64,000 bases of DNA from Acidilutibacter cellobiosedens (GTDB taxonomy: Bacteria; Bacillota; Clostridia; Tissierellales; Acidilutibacteraceae). The stretch spans positions 1,106,673-1,170,672 of the forward strand of contig NZ_CP035282.1 of assembly GCF_004103715.1 (NCBI RefSeq), read 5' to 3'. The stretch's first letter is position 1. Each line of letters opens with the position of its first letter. A program made the translations under genes and the position numbers. A model generated the notes under the pieces. It had not been told where the DNA came from. It saw only the letters and a list, made by a program, of their open reading frames with translations, and did no database searches. Of this stretch, positions 53,305-62,108 are shown in pieces.

Positions 53305-54300
53305 ATGAGCAAATTTAAAGTTGTTGTTACCGACCATGAATATGAATCTATGGAGATTGAAAGGCAAGAGATGTCAAAAATTGATGTTGATTTTTATGAT
53401 TCCTATCAATGTAAGACGGAAGACGAAGTAATAGATGCAACTAAAGACGCTGACGGTGTTATAGTTCAATATGCGAAGATAACGCCGCGGGTTATCGATC
53501 ACTTAAAGAAATGTAAAGTTATTTCAACATATAGTATCGGTGTTGACAAAATAGATATAAAATCGGCTACCGCAAAGAATATATGCGTTGCCAATGTTCC
53601 CGATTATTGTGTTGATGAGGTATCAGACCATGCTGTACTTCTGATGTTGGCTATTGCCAGAAAACTTACGCTGCTTAACGGAAAAGTAAAATCAGGGGTT
53701 TGGGATTATAAAGTTTCAAAGCCAATCTATAGAATAAAGGGGAAGAAACTTGGGCTTATAGGTTTTGGAAAAATACCTAAACTGGTCGCTAAAAAGGCCC
53801 AGAGTTTTGGAATGAAGGTCTATGCTTATGATCCCTACATTACGGCAGAAGAGATGTCAAAATATGACGTAAGCAGAATGGAATTTGACGATATTATTCA
53901 AACAGTTGATTTTGTTTCTATACATGTCCCCTTGCTGCCGTCTACAAAAGAAATGTTTAACGAGGCGGCATTCAAAAAGATGAAAAAGACGTCATATCTG
54001 ATAAATGCGGCGAGAGGTCCGGTTGTTGACGAAAAGGCATTGATTGAAGCATTGCAGAATAAAGAAATTGCAGGGGCGGCCCTTGATGTGGTATATAAAG
54101 AACCCATATCTAAAGATAATCTTCTGGTGAAAATGGATAATGTAATTATTACACCCCATGTGGCTTGGTATTCGGAAGAATCGGCAGAGGCTCTTCAAAG
54201 GACAACCGCTCAGCAGGTAGTTCAGGTGTTGGAGGGATATTATCCTAAAAATCTTGTAAATAGAGAGTTAAAAGGGAAGTTAAATTTAAAAGAAAGATAA
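53305..54300 (+). CDS. D-2-hydroxyacid dehydrogenase (CtBP-like branch)
   Basis: 331 residues. NAD motif GLIGFGKIP (residues 150-158; the usual third Gly is Pro158), then Asp176 as the ribose-binding acid. Catalytic Arg237 (NAARGPVVDE), Glu266 (YKEPIS) and His285 (TPHVAWYS) are all present, so the enzyme should be active. It interconverts a D-2-hydroxy acid and a 2-oxo acid. In this operon it could make the 2-oxo acid that Por uses. The ATG follows GTGGAGGGGAG. The actual acid is unknown. Confidence 0.85.
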   Translation: MSKFKVVVTDHEYESMEIERQEMSKIDVDFYDSYQCKTEDEVIDATKDADGVIVQYAKITPRVIDHLKKCKVISTYSIGVDKIDIKSATAKNICVANVPDYCVDEVSDHAVLLMLAIARKLTLLNGKVKSGVWDYKVSKPIYRIKGKKLGLIGFGKIPKLVAKKAQSFGMKVYAYDPYITAEEMSKYDVSRMEFDDIIQTVDFVSIHVPLLPSTKEMFNEAAFKKMKKTSYLINAARGPVVDEKALIEALQNKEIAGAALDVVYKEPISKDNLLVKMDNVIITPHVAWYSEESAEALQRTTAQQVVQVLEGYYPKNLVNRELKGKLNLKER

Positions 54301-54332
54301 AAATTTATATAAAAATAACTTATAGATATGAT

Positions 54333-54418
54333 GAACCGATATCAGCCGAACAATTCACAGATAATTCCCCTATTTTTAAATATTGTGTGAGATTTGAGCT
54401 TTACGCCGATATCGGTTC
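54333..54418 (+). promoter_or_regulatory. Long-range stem in the intercistronic gap
   Basis: GAACCGATATC (54333-54343) pairs with GATATCGGTTC (54408-54418) across a 64-base loop that holds a smaller TCACA/TGTGA pair. It lies in the 177-bp gap before the acyl-CoA dehydrogenase gene. It may set processing, attenuation or a separate transcript. No clear T run follows. Confidence 0.4.
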
Positions 54419-54477
54419 TTATATAATATTTCAAATGAAATTTGATAATTTTATGTATAACAAGGAGGTAATTTATA

Positions 54478-55629
54478 ATGCAGTTTTTTCAGTTTACTCG
54501 AGAACAGGAAATGCTTAGAAAAGCTGTACGTGAATTTGCTGAAGCTGAAATAGCCCCTAAAGCGGCTGAGTGGGATGAAAAAGATTATTGCCCCATAGAA
54601 CTTTTTCCGAAGATGGGTGAGATGGGAATAACAGGAGTTTTTGTTCCCGAGGAGTATGGCGGAGCCGGATTGGGCCATGTGGAAAGGGCAATATGCTTAG
54701 AGGAGATATCAAAATATTCAGCGGGACTTGGAATTGCTTTAATGACTCATCATTTAGGATTGTCTTCAATTTTATATTTCGGAACTGAAGAACAAAAGAA
54801 GAAATATCTGCCCGAGTTGGCGGCAGGAACAAAGATTGCCGGTTTGGCTGTGACAGAGCCGGGTGGAGGCTCCGATCTAATGGGAATTAAATCCAAGGCG
54901 GAAGAAAAAGACGGCAAATGGGTAATCAACGGACGAAAATGTTTCATAACCAATTCCCATATAGCCGATTACAATGTGTTGGTAGTAAGCATAGGAAAAG
55001 ATCAAAAAGGGCATAACTTGATGGCAGCATTTATAATAAAAAAAGGTACTCCCGGATATACTCCCGGCAGAAAAGAAAATAAATTTGGTTTGCGTGGCTC
55101 TGTAACAGGAGATATTAACTGTGTAAACGTAACTGTCGGATCTGAGGCAATGCTGGGAGGTTCTGGAGACGGAATTAAAATTGCCATGAAGAGTATAGGA
55201 GAAGTAGGACGTGCAGGTATGGCCGCAATCGGCGTCGGAATTTTGCGCGGATGTTTGGAAGAGGCAGTTAAATTTGCTAATGAACGTATCATATACGGAA
55301 AACCTCTGTCGAAAATCCAATCGATTCAGTTTAATATAGCCGAAACAAGGCTTGAATATGAATCAGCAAGATTATTGCTTTATCATGCCGCAAGTATGAA
55401 AGATGAAAACCTTCCTTGCACAACGGAGTTCGGAATGGCAAAATGGTATGCAACGGAGGCTGCGGTTAATGCTTCCAAACGTACAATGGATCTTATGGGG
55501 GGCTATGGTGTAATAAATGAATATCCTGTAGGACGTTTTTTAAGAGATGCACAGGCTGCTATTCCTTCCGGTGGTACAACGGATATTCAGAAAATTATTA
55601 TTGGAAGAGATACAATAAACAAAAATTAA
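54478..55629 (+). CDS. Acyl-CoA dehydrogenase family protein lacking the usual catalytic Glu
   Basis: 383 residues with the full acyl-CoA dehydrogenase fold (AVTEPGGGSDLMGI flavin/substrate region near 124, KCFITNS near 154, RDAQ near 356). Where butyryl-CoA dehydrogenases have IYEGTSEIQ with the catalytic Glu, this protein has AIPSGGTTDIQ (361-371), so Gly365 takes that place. Glu242 (GEVGR), near the position used by isovaleryl-CoA dehydrogenase, might substitute. Next to EtfB and EtfA it most likely reduces or oxidises a C4 acyl-CoA or a pathway-specific thioester. The ATG follows CAAGGAGG. Confidence 0.85.
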   Translation: MQFFQFTREQEMLRKAVREFAEAEIAPKAAEWDEKDYCPIELFPKMGEMGITGVFVPEEYGGAGLGHVERAICLEEISKYSAGLGIALMTHHLGLSSILYFGTEEQKKKYLPELAAGTKIAGLAVTEPGGGSDLMGIKSKAEEKDGKWVINGRKCFITNSHIADYNVLVVSIGKDQKGHNLMAAFIIKKGTPGYTPGRKENKFGLRGSVTGDINCVNVTVGSEAMLGGSGDGIKIAMKSIGEVGRAGMAAIGVGILRGCLEEAVKFANERIIYGKPLSKIQSIQFNIAETRLEYESARLLLYHAASMKDENLPCTTEFGMAKWYATEAAVNASKRTMDLMGGYGVINEYPVGRFLRDAQAAIPSGGTTDIQKIIIGRDTINKN

Positions 55630-55668
55630 AACATGTGTTTTTATGTATAGAAAAGGGGGTGAAGTTAA

Positions 55669-56475
55669 TTGAGTTACAATATTGCTGTTTGTATAAAACC
55701 GGTGCCCGACCCTGATTTTTATGACAAGATAACCATAGATCCAAGGACAAAAAGGATAACCCGCAGCGGTATACCGGCTGTCATTAATCCGGCAGACAAA
55801 AATGCGGTAGAAGCCGCTTTAGAAATTAAAGAAAAATACGGAGGAAAGGTGACGGTAATAACAATGGCGCCGCCTAACGCCGAAGAAAATATGAGAGAGG
55901 TTCTGGCCATGGGAGCGGACGCGGCTTATATTTTAAGTGATCGTGAGTTTGGAGGAGCAGATACACTGGCAACCTCCTATACTTTGGCCCAAGGGTTAAA
56001 AAAAATAGGCCCATTTGACATAATCATTACCGGTACGGAAAGTGCCGACGGAGCAACAACCCAAGTTCCTGCCCAATTAGCTCAATGGCTTGAAATCCCG
56101 CATCTGTGGGGAGTGAAAAAAATAGAATTTATAAATGAAACAGAACTTAAGGTTAGAGCAAAAATCGAAGGCGGGTCTATAGAGTATTTCATAAAACTGC
56201 CGGCTTTATTAGCTGTATCCCGTGAGATTAACAGACCGAGGTATACAACGATTATGGGCATAAAGGGAGCTAAAAAGAAACCGTTGACAATATATGGGGT
56301 AAAGGATATTGACATAGATTTAAATAATATAGGCCTGAAAGGGTCTCCTACACAGGCAGGAGCAGTGAATGTTCCCTCTATCGACAGGAAATGTAAAAAA
56401 TTAAGGGGCGAACCGGATGAAATAGCGGATTTACTTATAAGAGAATTAACGGCAGCCGGTATACCTCTTGAATAA
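55669..56475 (+). CDS. etfB: Electron transfer flavoprotein, beta subunit
   Basis: 268 residues. The N-terminal VCIKPVPDP and the GADTLATSYTLA and GTESADGATTQVPAQLAQWL segments (nucleotide-binding) are family typical. With EtfA it carries electrons between the acyl-CoA dehydrogenase and another partner. In anaerobes such pairs can bifurcate electrons to ferredoxin, which is not proven here. TTG 55669 is the start, behind AAGGGGGTGAAG. Confidence 0.93.
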   Translation: MSYNIAVCIKPVPDPDFYDKITIDPRTKRITRSGIPAVINPADKNAVEAALEIKEKYGGKVTVITMAPPNAEENMREVLAMGADAAYILSDREFGGADTLATSYTLAQGLKKIGPFDIIITGTESADGATTQVPAQLAQWLEIPHLWGVKKIEFINETELKVRAKIEGGSIEYFIKLPALLAVSREINRPRYTTIMGIKGAKKKPLTIYGVKDIDIDLNNIGLKGSPTQAGAVNVPSIDRKCKKLRGEPDEIADLLIRELTAAGIPLE

Positions 56476-56518
56476 ATTGTAAGAAGATATATTGGTGAAC
56501 AGAGGAAGGGAAAGAAGA

Positions 56519-57538
56519 ATGAATATAGATGAATGGAAAGGCGTTTGGGTTTTAGCGGAACAAAGGTCAGGGCGGATAGATTCAGTCAGCTTTGAGTTAA
56601 TACAAAAAGCCAAAGAATTAAAAATGCAGTTAAAATCATCTGAGCCTGTAACTGCAGTAATTATCGGAAATGGCATTGAAAAATTAACTGAGGAATTGGG
56701 AGAATATGGAGCGGAGGAAGTTATAGTTATAGATGACCCTGCACTGGAAATGTTTAATAATGAAATTTATAGCCTGATTTTAACTGATTTAATAAAGAAA
56801 AGAAAACCTGAGATACTTCTTATAGGAGCTACCATATCGGGACAGGATATTGCTTCAATGTTGGGAGTTAGGCTGGGAACAGGTGTTGCAACCCATTCTG
56901 TAGGCTTACATATTGATGAGGACAACAACCTTGTTTCTGCTGTACCTGCCTTTGGCGGTAAGGTCATAGGGGATATCATATGCCCTAAACACAGGCCTCA
57001 AATAGCTACAGTAAAACCGGGAATCTTGGAAAAAGGGCAAAAAATGCAGGGAAATAAATTTAAAACAATCAGATATGACCCGTCAGATATTATTAAGAAA
57101 GATAAAGGATGTATAAAAGCATTGGCAGTTCACAAGAAAGAATATAAGGGCATACCGTTACAGGAAGCTAAAGTCGTGGTGGCCGGCGGGTTCGGCATAG
57201 GTTCAAAGGGAAATTGGAATCTTCTCCGGAAATTAGCCCAACTTTTAGGGGGAACCGTAGGATGCAGCCGGCCTGTCGTTGACGAAGGGTGGATACCGGA
57301 CGACCATTGTATGATAGGGACAAGCGGAAAAACGATTCGTCCTAAGCTGTATATAGGCTTTGGCATATCGGGTTCGACTCATCATGTATGCGGCATGAAG
57401 GATTCCGATGTAATTATAAGCATTAATAAGGATGAGAATGCACCGATCTTTAATGTGTCGGATGTAGGGGTTGTAGGAGATGCTGAAATTATACTTAAAG
57501 ATTTGATTGAGAAAATCGAAAAATTAAAATCAATGTAA
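56519..57538 (+). CDS. etfA: Electron transfer flavoprotein, alpha subunit
   Basis: About 339 residues. The N-terminal domain begins WKGVWVLAEQRSGRI. The C-terminal FAD domain shows AGGFGIGSKGNW, GCSRPVVDEGWIPD, IGTSGKTIRPKLYIGFGISG and INKDENAPIF, all classic ETF-alpha motifs. ATG 56519 follows GAGGAAGGG. A GTG at 56492 is possible. It is directly behind etfB and forms the heterodimer with it. Confidence 0.93.
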   Translation: MNIDEWKGVWVLAEQRSGRIDSVSFELIQKAKELKMQLKSSEPVTAVIIGNGIEKLTEELGEYGAEEVIVIDDPALEMFNNEIYSLILTDLIKKRKPEILLIGATISGQDIASMLGVRLGTGVATHSVGLHIDEDNNLVSAVPAFGGKVIGDIICPKHRPQIATVKPGILEKGQKMQGNKFKTIRYDPSDIIKKDKGCIKALAVHKKEYKGIPLQEAKVVVAGGFGIGSKGNWNLLRKLAQLLGGTVGCSRPVVDEGWIPDDHCMIGTSGKTIRPKLYIGFGISGSTHHVCGMKDSDVIISINKDENAPIFNVSDVGVVGDAEIILKDLIEKIEKLKSM

Positions 57539-57591
57539 ATAATCTTTCAACGTAAAAATCGGTTTGAAGATGTATGGGAGAAATGTATATC

Positions 57592-57885
57592 ATGTTGAAA
57601 GTCGGAGTTAAATTTTGCGGAAGTTGCAATCCTTATATTGACATGGGATATATATATAAAAATATTCAAGGAATATTGGGTGTTCAATATGTAAGCTGGG
57701 AGAGCAAAAATTATGATGTTCTTCTGATAATCAGCGGTTGTCCTAAAAATTGCATTACAAAACCTGATTTTAAGGGCCCTGCGATTATCGTGGCAGGTAA
57801 TTTTATTGATATGGTTCCGGTATCCGATGAAAAATTAGTCGAGGTCTTAAGGGAAAAAATAGAAAGGCTATCCCTTATGAGGTAG
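57592..57885 (+). CDS. Small protein with CGSCNP and GCPKNC motifs
   Basis: About 97 residues. Cys9 and Cys12 lie in FCGSCNPYIDMG, and Cys50 and Cys54 in IISGCPKNC, which could bind a metal, a cluster or act in thiol chemistry. No enzymatic domain was recognised, though small proteins starting with a CGxCNP motif recur in anaerobe genomes. ATG 57592 is used (GGGAG upstream). ATG 57574 is possible. It sits between etfA and the transporter in the catabolic operon, so a maturation or electron-carrier role is conceivable. Confidence 0.65.
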   Translation: MLKVGVKFCGSCNPYIDMGYIYKNIQGILGVQYVSWESKNYDVLLIISGCPKNCITKPDFKGPAIIVAGNFIDMVPVSDEKLVEVLREKIERLSLMR

Positions 57886-57892
57886 CCTTTTG
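57863..57892 (+). terminator. Weak terminator-like hairpin overlapping a stop codon
   Basis: AAAGGCTA (57863-57870) pairs with TAGCCTTT (57883-57890), with an inner CC/GG, followed by TTTT. The TAG stop of the small Cys protein is in the right arm. It probably reduces transcription into the transporter gene rather than ending the operon. Confidence 0.5.
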
Positions 57893-57970
57893 AGAATAGA
57901 AAGGAGGAAAAGGTTACAATCGGCTTGATTTTGTCAAAAAAACAAAAAATTAAATTGGGAGGGAAAAATT

Positions 57971-59371
57971 TTGGAGGGTATAAAAAGAAAAAGGTTAACT
58001 TCAGAGGGACTTGAAGTTGGAGAACTGCCGGATATTGAAAGCGATACCAAGACATTGCTTAAAAAGATCGGACCGGGATTGGTTTGGTCTGCCGCTGCCA
58101 TAGGTACGGGAGAATTAATATTGATTACGAGAAATTCCGCCATGTACGGTCTTAGGTTTGCATGGATGATAGTATTTTTAATATTTATAAAATTCTTTAT
58201 AAACTATGAAGTCGGACGATATACTGTTTTAACGGGGCAGCCAATCATGGGCGGAATAGCAAAGGCATCGAAGATTTTGGTTTTCTGGTTTGCATTTTTA
58301 CCTATTGCATGGCAGGTAATTACTATTTCCACTTATTGCGTAAATTGCGCCACTTTGCTGCAATGGATTTTTGGCGGAAGGGGAAGCTTAGCATTTATGG
58401 CGACAATAATTGCACTTTTAACCGGACTGATATTATATTTTGGCAGATATGATACACTGGAGAAATTCTGTACAATCGGTACGTCATTTATGACTTTATG
58501 TATATTAATTTCGGCAATTGTTTTTACACCGGGGAAAGGATATGGAGAATTGTTTTTAAACATAATCATGCCTAAATTGCCGCAGAATCCCCAAGCGTGG
58601 ACTGATATGATGTCTCTCACCGGATTTGTGGGAGCCGGTTGTGTAGGTACTATATGGTACAGCTATTGGCTTAAAGAAAAAGGATATGGGTTTGGTTTAA
58701 ATAATAATAAAAAAGATGAAAAGGGTATTGATGTGGCGGTAATTCCGGGAGAGACGCCGGAAGAAGTTAGAAAAGGCAAAGGGTGGATGAAAATGTTACG
58801 CCTTGATTTAGGAATCGGGACAATTTTGACTTTAGTTGTCTGTTTAAGTTTTTTCCTATGCGGCTATGCAATATTACAACCTCGAGGCTTGGTGCCGGAA
58901 GGATTAAAGGTGGTACTTGTTCAGGCCCAGATAATGGTACAGCTAATAGGTCCCATTGGCGAATGGATATATGTAATAGTAGCTATTGAAGTAATGTTTG
59001 CTACTTATTTGGCATTCCAAGACGGAACCTCCAGAATGTGGGACGATGCAAGCAGAATACTTGTTCCAAAGCTTACTACTAAATATGACAAGCGTAAGAC
59101 TTATAGATTTTGGGTAACGATATTTACAATACAATGCCTGATTTCTTTGATAGTTACTTTAAAAGATGCCCAGCCTTTGCTCCTGCTACAGGCACAGTCA
59201 ATATTAGACGGCGCTTATAATTTGCCGATATTGTCCGTAGTCGTATTAATAGTTAACCTCAAAATACTGCCGAAAATTTATAAACCTACAAAGTGGTGTG
59301 TATTTTGGAATATAGTAGGCATCGTTTTCTTTAGTATTTTTGCAATATTCTATACAACTACTTTGGTATAA
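57971..59371 (+). CDS. Nramp-fold transporter without metal-binding motifs
   Basis: 466 residues with about 11 membrane segments. The first helix begins GPGLVWSAAAIGTGEL. True Nramp metal transporters have DPGN at the AIGTGE position and an MPH motif in helix six, where this protein has VGAGCVGTIWYSYW. It therefore belongs to the Nramp-related part of the APC superfamily but should not carry divalent metals by the known mechanism. The operon context suggests uptake of the organic substrate (inference). TTG 57971 is the start, behind GGGAGGG. Confidence 0.8.
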   Translation: MEGIKRKRLTSEGLEVGELPDIESDTKTLLKKIGPGLVWSAAAIGTGELILITRNSAMYGLRFAWMIVFLIFIKFFINYEVGRYTVLTGQPIMGGIAKASKILVFWFAFLPIAWQVITISTYCVNCATLLQWIFGGRGSLAFMATIIALLTGLILYFGRYDTLEKFCTIGTSFMTLCILISAIVFTPGKGYGELFLNIIMPKLPQNPQAWTDMMSLTGFVGAGCVGTIWYSYWLKEKGYGFGLNNNKKDEKGIDVAVIPGETPEEVRKGKGWMKMLRLDLGIGTILTLVVCLSFFLCGYAILQPRGLVPEGLKVVLVQAQIMVQLIGPIGEWIYVIVAIEVMFATYLAFQDGTSRMWDDASRILVPKLTTKYDKRKTYRFWVTIFTIQCLISLIVTLKDAQPLLLLQAQSILDGAYNLPILSVVVLIVNLKILPKIYKPTKWCVFWNIVGIVFFSIFAIFYTTTLV

Positions 59372-59385
59372 CTGCTTTTATAACA

Positions 59386-59423
59386 ACAGGATAACTCACT
59401 AATATAAAAAGGAGTTATCCTGT
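59386..59423 (+). terminator. Intercistronic hairpin
   Basis: A perfect 12-bp stem ACAGGATAACTC (59386-59397)/GAGTTATCCTGT (59412-59423) after the transporter gene. Only a weak T tract follows, so it may be partial termination or an mRNA stabiliser. Confidence 0.55.
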
Positions 59424-59461
59424 AACTGTTTTATTAAGTTTATAAAGGGGGTAACTTTGAC

Positions 59462-59878
59462 TTGAAAAAATATATCGGTAGTATTATTATGCTGTTTTTT
59501 TCATTAGGTATTTTTGCTTTGGCGTTGATAATCTCTATGAGAAATAATAATTTTATGATTTTGAAGCGAGAAGGGTTTTTCCATAGGGTATTTCTTGCCT
59601 GTATTTTAACTATTGTTGCTGGTTTGTTCTTTGATTTATTATTAAAATTAAGAAAAACAAGAAGAACTTTTCTTAAAACATCCATGTTATATTGGGGATT
59701 TGTAGCTTTATTAAGCAGAATTCAAATTATTATAGGTATGAATTACAGTTTTTCATTATCATTTTTATTCTCAATGGCAGTAGGGTTAATTGTGATTTTT
59801 GGATTAGGCAGCGTGTTCGGATTCTTTTTTTATCGCATATATATGTCAGTATATAAGAAATTAAGCAAGTCACAATAA
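59462..59878 (+). CDS. Small four-helix membrane protein
   Basis: 138 residues with four probable membrane helices (about 4-26, 42-62, 72-92 and 100-128) and a basic loop RKTRRTFLK between the second and third. The TTG start at 59462 follows GGGGGTAACTTTGAC. No family was recognised. Placement between the transporter and the racemase-like gene suggests an accessory role in transport, but there is no direct evidence. Confidence 0.6.
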   Translation: MKKYIGSIIMLFFSLGIFALALIISMRNNNFMILKREGFFHRVFLACILTIVAGLFFDLLLKLRKTRRTFLKTSMLYWGFVALLSRIQIIIGMNYSFSLSFLFSMAVGLIVIFGLGSVFGFFFYRIYMSVYKKLSKSQ

Positions 59879-59922
59879 TAATTTTGTGAGGTATATAAAA
59901 ATTGAATCGAAGGTGGTAAATA

Positions 59923-61233
59923 ATGAATAGATTAGATTTTAAAATTGATTTTCCATCGATTATAAAAATGTCCGACTCCGTATTTATTCCTAAGATGTAT
60001 AAAGTACGTCAGAATTTCGATACTTTAAAACTTTCAAATTTTATTGAGAAGTTAAAAGGCGAGTTAACAAATAAAAAAGATATAATGGAATCTCTAAATG
60101 GCAAAAAAGTATGCATAGCCCTCGGAAGCCGTGGTATCAATAATATATCCTCTATAGCCACTCAAATAGTAAAGGAGGTAAAACAATACGGCGGTGAACC
60201 ATTTATAATCCCTGCAATGGGAAGCCACGGAGGTGCGACTCCCGAAGGACAGAAGGAATTGTTGGAGGGATACGGTATCACCGAAGATAAAGTAGGAGCT
60301 CCTATTATATCAAACCTTGATGTGGAATTTTTAGGGAAGACAGACGAAGATATTCCGGTATTTACAAGTAAGGATGCCCTCAATGCCGATGGGGTTATAC
60401 TTGTAAATCGTGTTAAACCTCATACGGCATTTCACGGAGATATAGAAAGCGGTTTAATAAAGATGTCTGTTATAGGAATGGGGAAACAAAAGGGGGCAGA
60501 ATTGTGCCATAAAATGGGATTTAATAACTTTTCCGAGAAATTAAAGAATATGTCAAGGATTGTATTCTCCCATGTACCTGTAGTTCTCGGAGTGGCAATT
60601 TTGGAAAATGCATATGATGAAACAGCGGATATAAGGGCTTTAGCCCCGTCGGAATTCTTCACTGAAGAACCAAAACTTTTAAAAACTGCCAAGTCATTAA
60701 TGCCCCAAATTTTATTAAATAATCCGGACATCCTTATAGTGGACGAACTGGGAAAGGACATCAGCGGAGACGGGATGGACCCTAATATTACGGGAAGATT
60801 TGCGTCGGATTATGTAAAAAGTGATTTTAAAGTAAACCGGATCGTGGTGTTGGGGCTTACGAAGGCTACGGATGGAAATGCAAACGGTATAGGAGTAGCC
60901 GATATTACTACTTCAAGAGTGCTGAAGGATACGGACTTTACAAAAGGCTATATCAATTCGATTACTGCAGCTATCCCCAGTACTGTACGCTTGCCTATGG
61001 TTATGCCTAATGATTATGAAGCTATAAAAACGGCAATAAAGACAGCTAACAATTTGGATTATGACGGCAGAAAATCACGTATAGTACGTATTAAAAATAC
61101 TTTGAGCCTGAAAAACATATATGTCTCCGAATCGCTTATTGAAGATGTAAAGAAGAATTCAAAGCTTGAGATCATATCGGGGCCTTTTGATTTTGAGTTT
61201 GATAAAGAAAATAATCTGATAACAGGCTGGTAG
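59923..61233 (+). CDS. LarA-type (DUF2088) nickel-pincer racemase homologue
   Basis: 436 residues. LarA racemases use a nickel pincer nucleotide covalently held by a Lys. Here Lys180 and His196 are 16 apart, the same spacing as LarA Lys184/His200. His167/His171 and His102 (GSHGGATPEGQ) are candidates for the other catalytic and ligand His. It probably epimerises a 2-hydroxy acid, possibly feeding the D-2-hydroxyacid dehydrogenase of the same operon. No larB, larC or larE homologue is in the window. The ATG follows GAAGGTGG. Confidence 0.82.
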   Translation: MNRLDFKIDFPSIIKMSDSVFIPKMYKVRQNFDTLKLSNFIEKLKGELTNKKDIMESLNGKKVCIALGSRGINNISSIATQIVKEVKQYGGEPFIIPAMGSHGGATPEGQKELLEGYGITEDKVGAPIISNLDVEFLGKTDEDIPVFTSKDALNADGVILVNRVKPHTAFHGDIESGLIKMSVIGMGKQKGAELCHKMGFNNFSEKLKNMSRIVFSHVPVVLGVAILENAYDETADIRALAPSEFFTEEPKLLKTAKSLMPQILLNNPDILIVDELGKDISGDGMDPNITGRFASDYVKSDFKVNRIVVLGLTKATDGNANGIGVADITTSRVLKDTDFTKGYINSITAAIPSTVRLPMVMPNDYEAIKTAIKTANNLDYDGRKSRIVRIKNTLSLKNIYVSESLIEDVKKNSKLEIISGPFDFEFDKENNLITGW

Positions 61234-61269
61234 ATATTAACGATTAAATGAGAAAGGAGAGAAAGTAAA

Positions 61270-62028
61270 ATGAATTTATTTGACTTGACGGGTAAGGTGG
61301 CAGTGGTAACAGGAGGAAGTTCAGGGAATGGGCAGAGTATTGCATATGGTCTTGCACAGGCAGGGGCGGATGTGGCGGTAGTCGGCAATACAAGCCCCTT
61401 AGACAAGACAAAGAAGCTAATTGAAAGTACCGGAAGAAGATGTTTACCGATAAAAACTGATTTAAGAGATATACATGAAGCAAAAACTAAGATTATTGAT
61501 TCCACTATGAAGGAATTCGGAAGAATTGATATACTTGTCAATAATGCGGGTATTCAGAGAAGAAATCCGGTTATGGTTTTTACGGAAAAAGATTGGGATG
61601 ATGTTTTGGCCGTGAATTTGAAGTCCGTTTTTATTTTGAGCCAAGGAGTAGCTCCTATAATGCAGAAGAATGGATGGGGGAAAATTATAAATATGGCTTC
61701 CATGTTGTCTTTTCAGGGAGGTTTAAATGTCCCAGCTTATGCTGCCAGCAAAGGAGGAATAGCCCAACTTACCAAAGCTATGGCAAATGAATGGTCAAAA
61801 TATGGAATTAATGTAAACGCCATGGCCCCGGGATATATAGTCACTAAGATGAATACCGCCCTAATATCCGATAAAGAACGTAGCAGACAAATATTAGAAA
61901 GAATTCCAGCCGGACGCTGGGGAGAACCGACGGATCTGATTGGAGGAGCTATATTCCTTTCATCCCATGCTTCTGATTATGTAGATGGACATGTACTATG
62001 TATTGACGGAGGATGGATGGGGAGGTAA
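61270..62028 (+). CDS. SDR family oxidoreductase (KduD/gluconate 5-dehydrogenase-like)
   Basis: 252 residues of classical SDR type. Cofactor motif TGGSSGNG (14-21), NNAG (91-94), catalytic Ser144, Tyr157 and Lys161 (YAASK). The closest general resemblance is to 2-deoxy-D-gluconate/gluconate dehydrogenases that oxidise a secondary alcohol on a sugar or hydroxy acid. It is the last gene of the operon before a strong terminator. The ATG follows AAAGGAGAG. Confidence 0.85.
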   Translation: MNLFDLTGKVAVVTGGSSGNGQSIAYGLAQAGADVAVVGNTSPLDKTKKLIESTGRRCLPIKTDLRDIHEAKTKIIDSTMKEFGRIDILVNNAGIQRRNPVMVFTEKDWDDVLAVNLKSVFILSQGVAPIMQKNGWGKIINMASMLSFQGGLNVPAYAASKGGIAQLTKAMANEWSKYGINVNAMAPGYIVTKMNTALISDKERSRQILERIPAGRWGEPTDLIGGAIFLSSHASDYVDGHVLCIDGGWMGR

Positions 62029-62063
62029 TATTTATATAAAATTAATATTGAGAAGTTAGCTGT

Positions 62064-62108
62064 TTATTTGGACGTATTTTCCAAAATACGTCCAAATAAT
62101 TTTTTTGA
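62064..62108 (+). terminator. Terminator at the end of the catabolic operon
   Basis: A perfect 17-bp stem TTATTTGGACGTATTTT (62064-62080)/complement (62083-62099), two-base loop, then eight T. Confidence 0.92.

Noticed and set aside
57971-59371. Plain annotation as Mn/Fe Nramp transporter
   Set aside because: The DPGN and MPH metal-binding motifs are absent, so a metal substrate is not supported.
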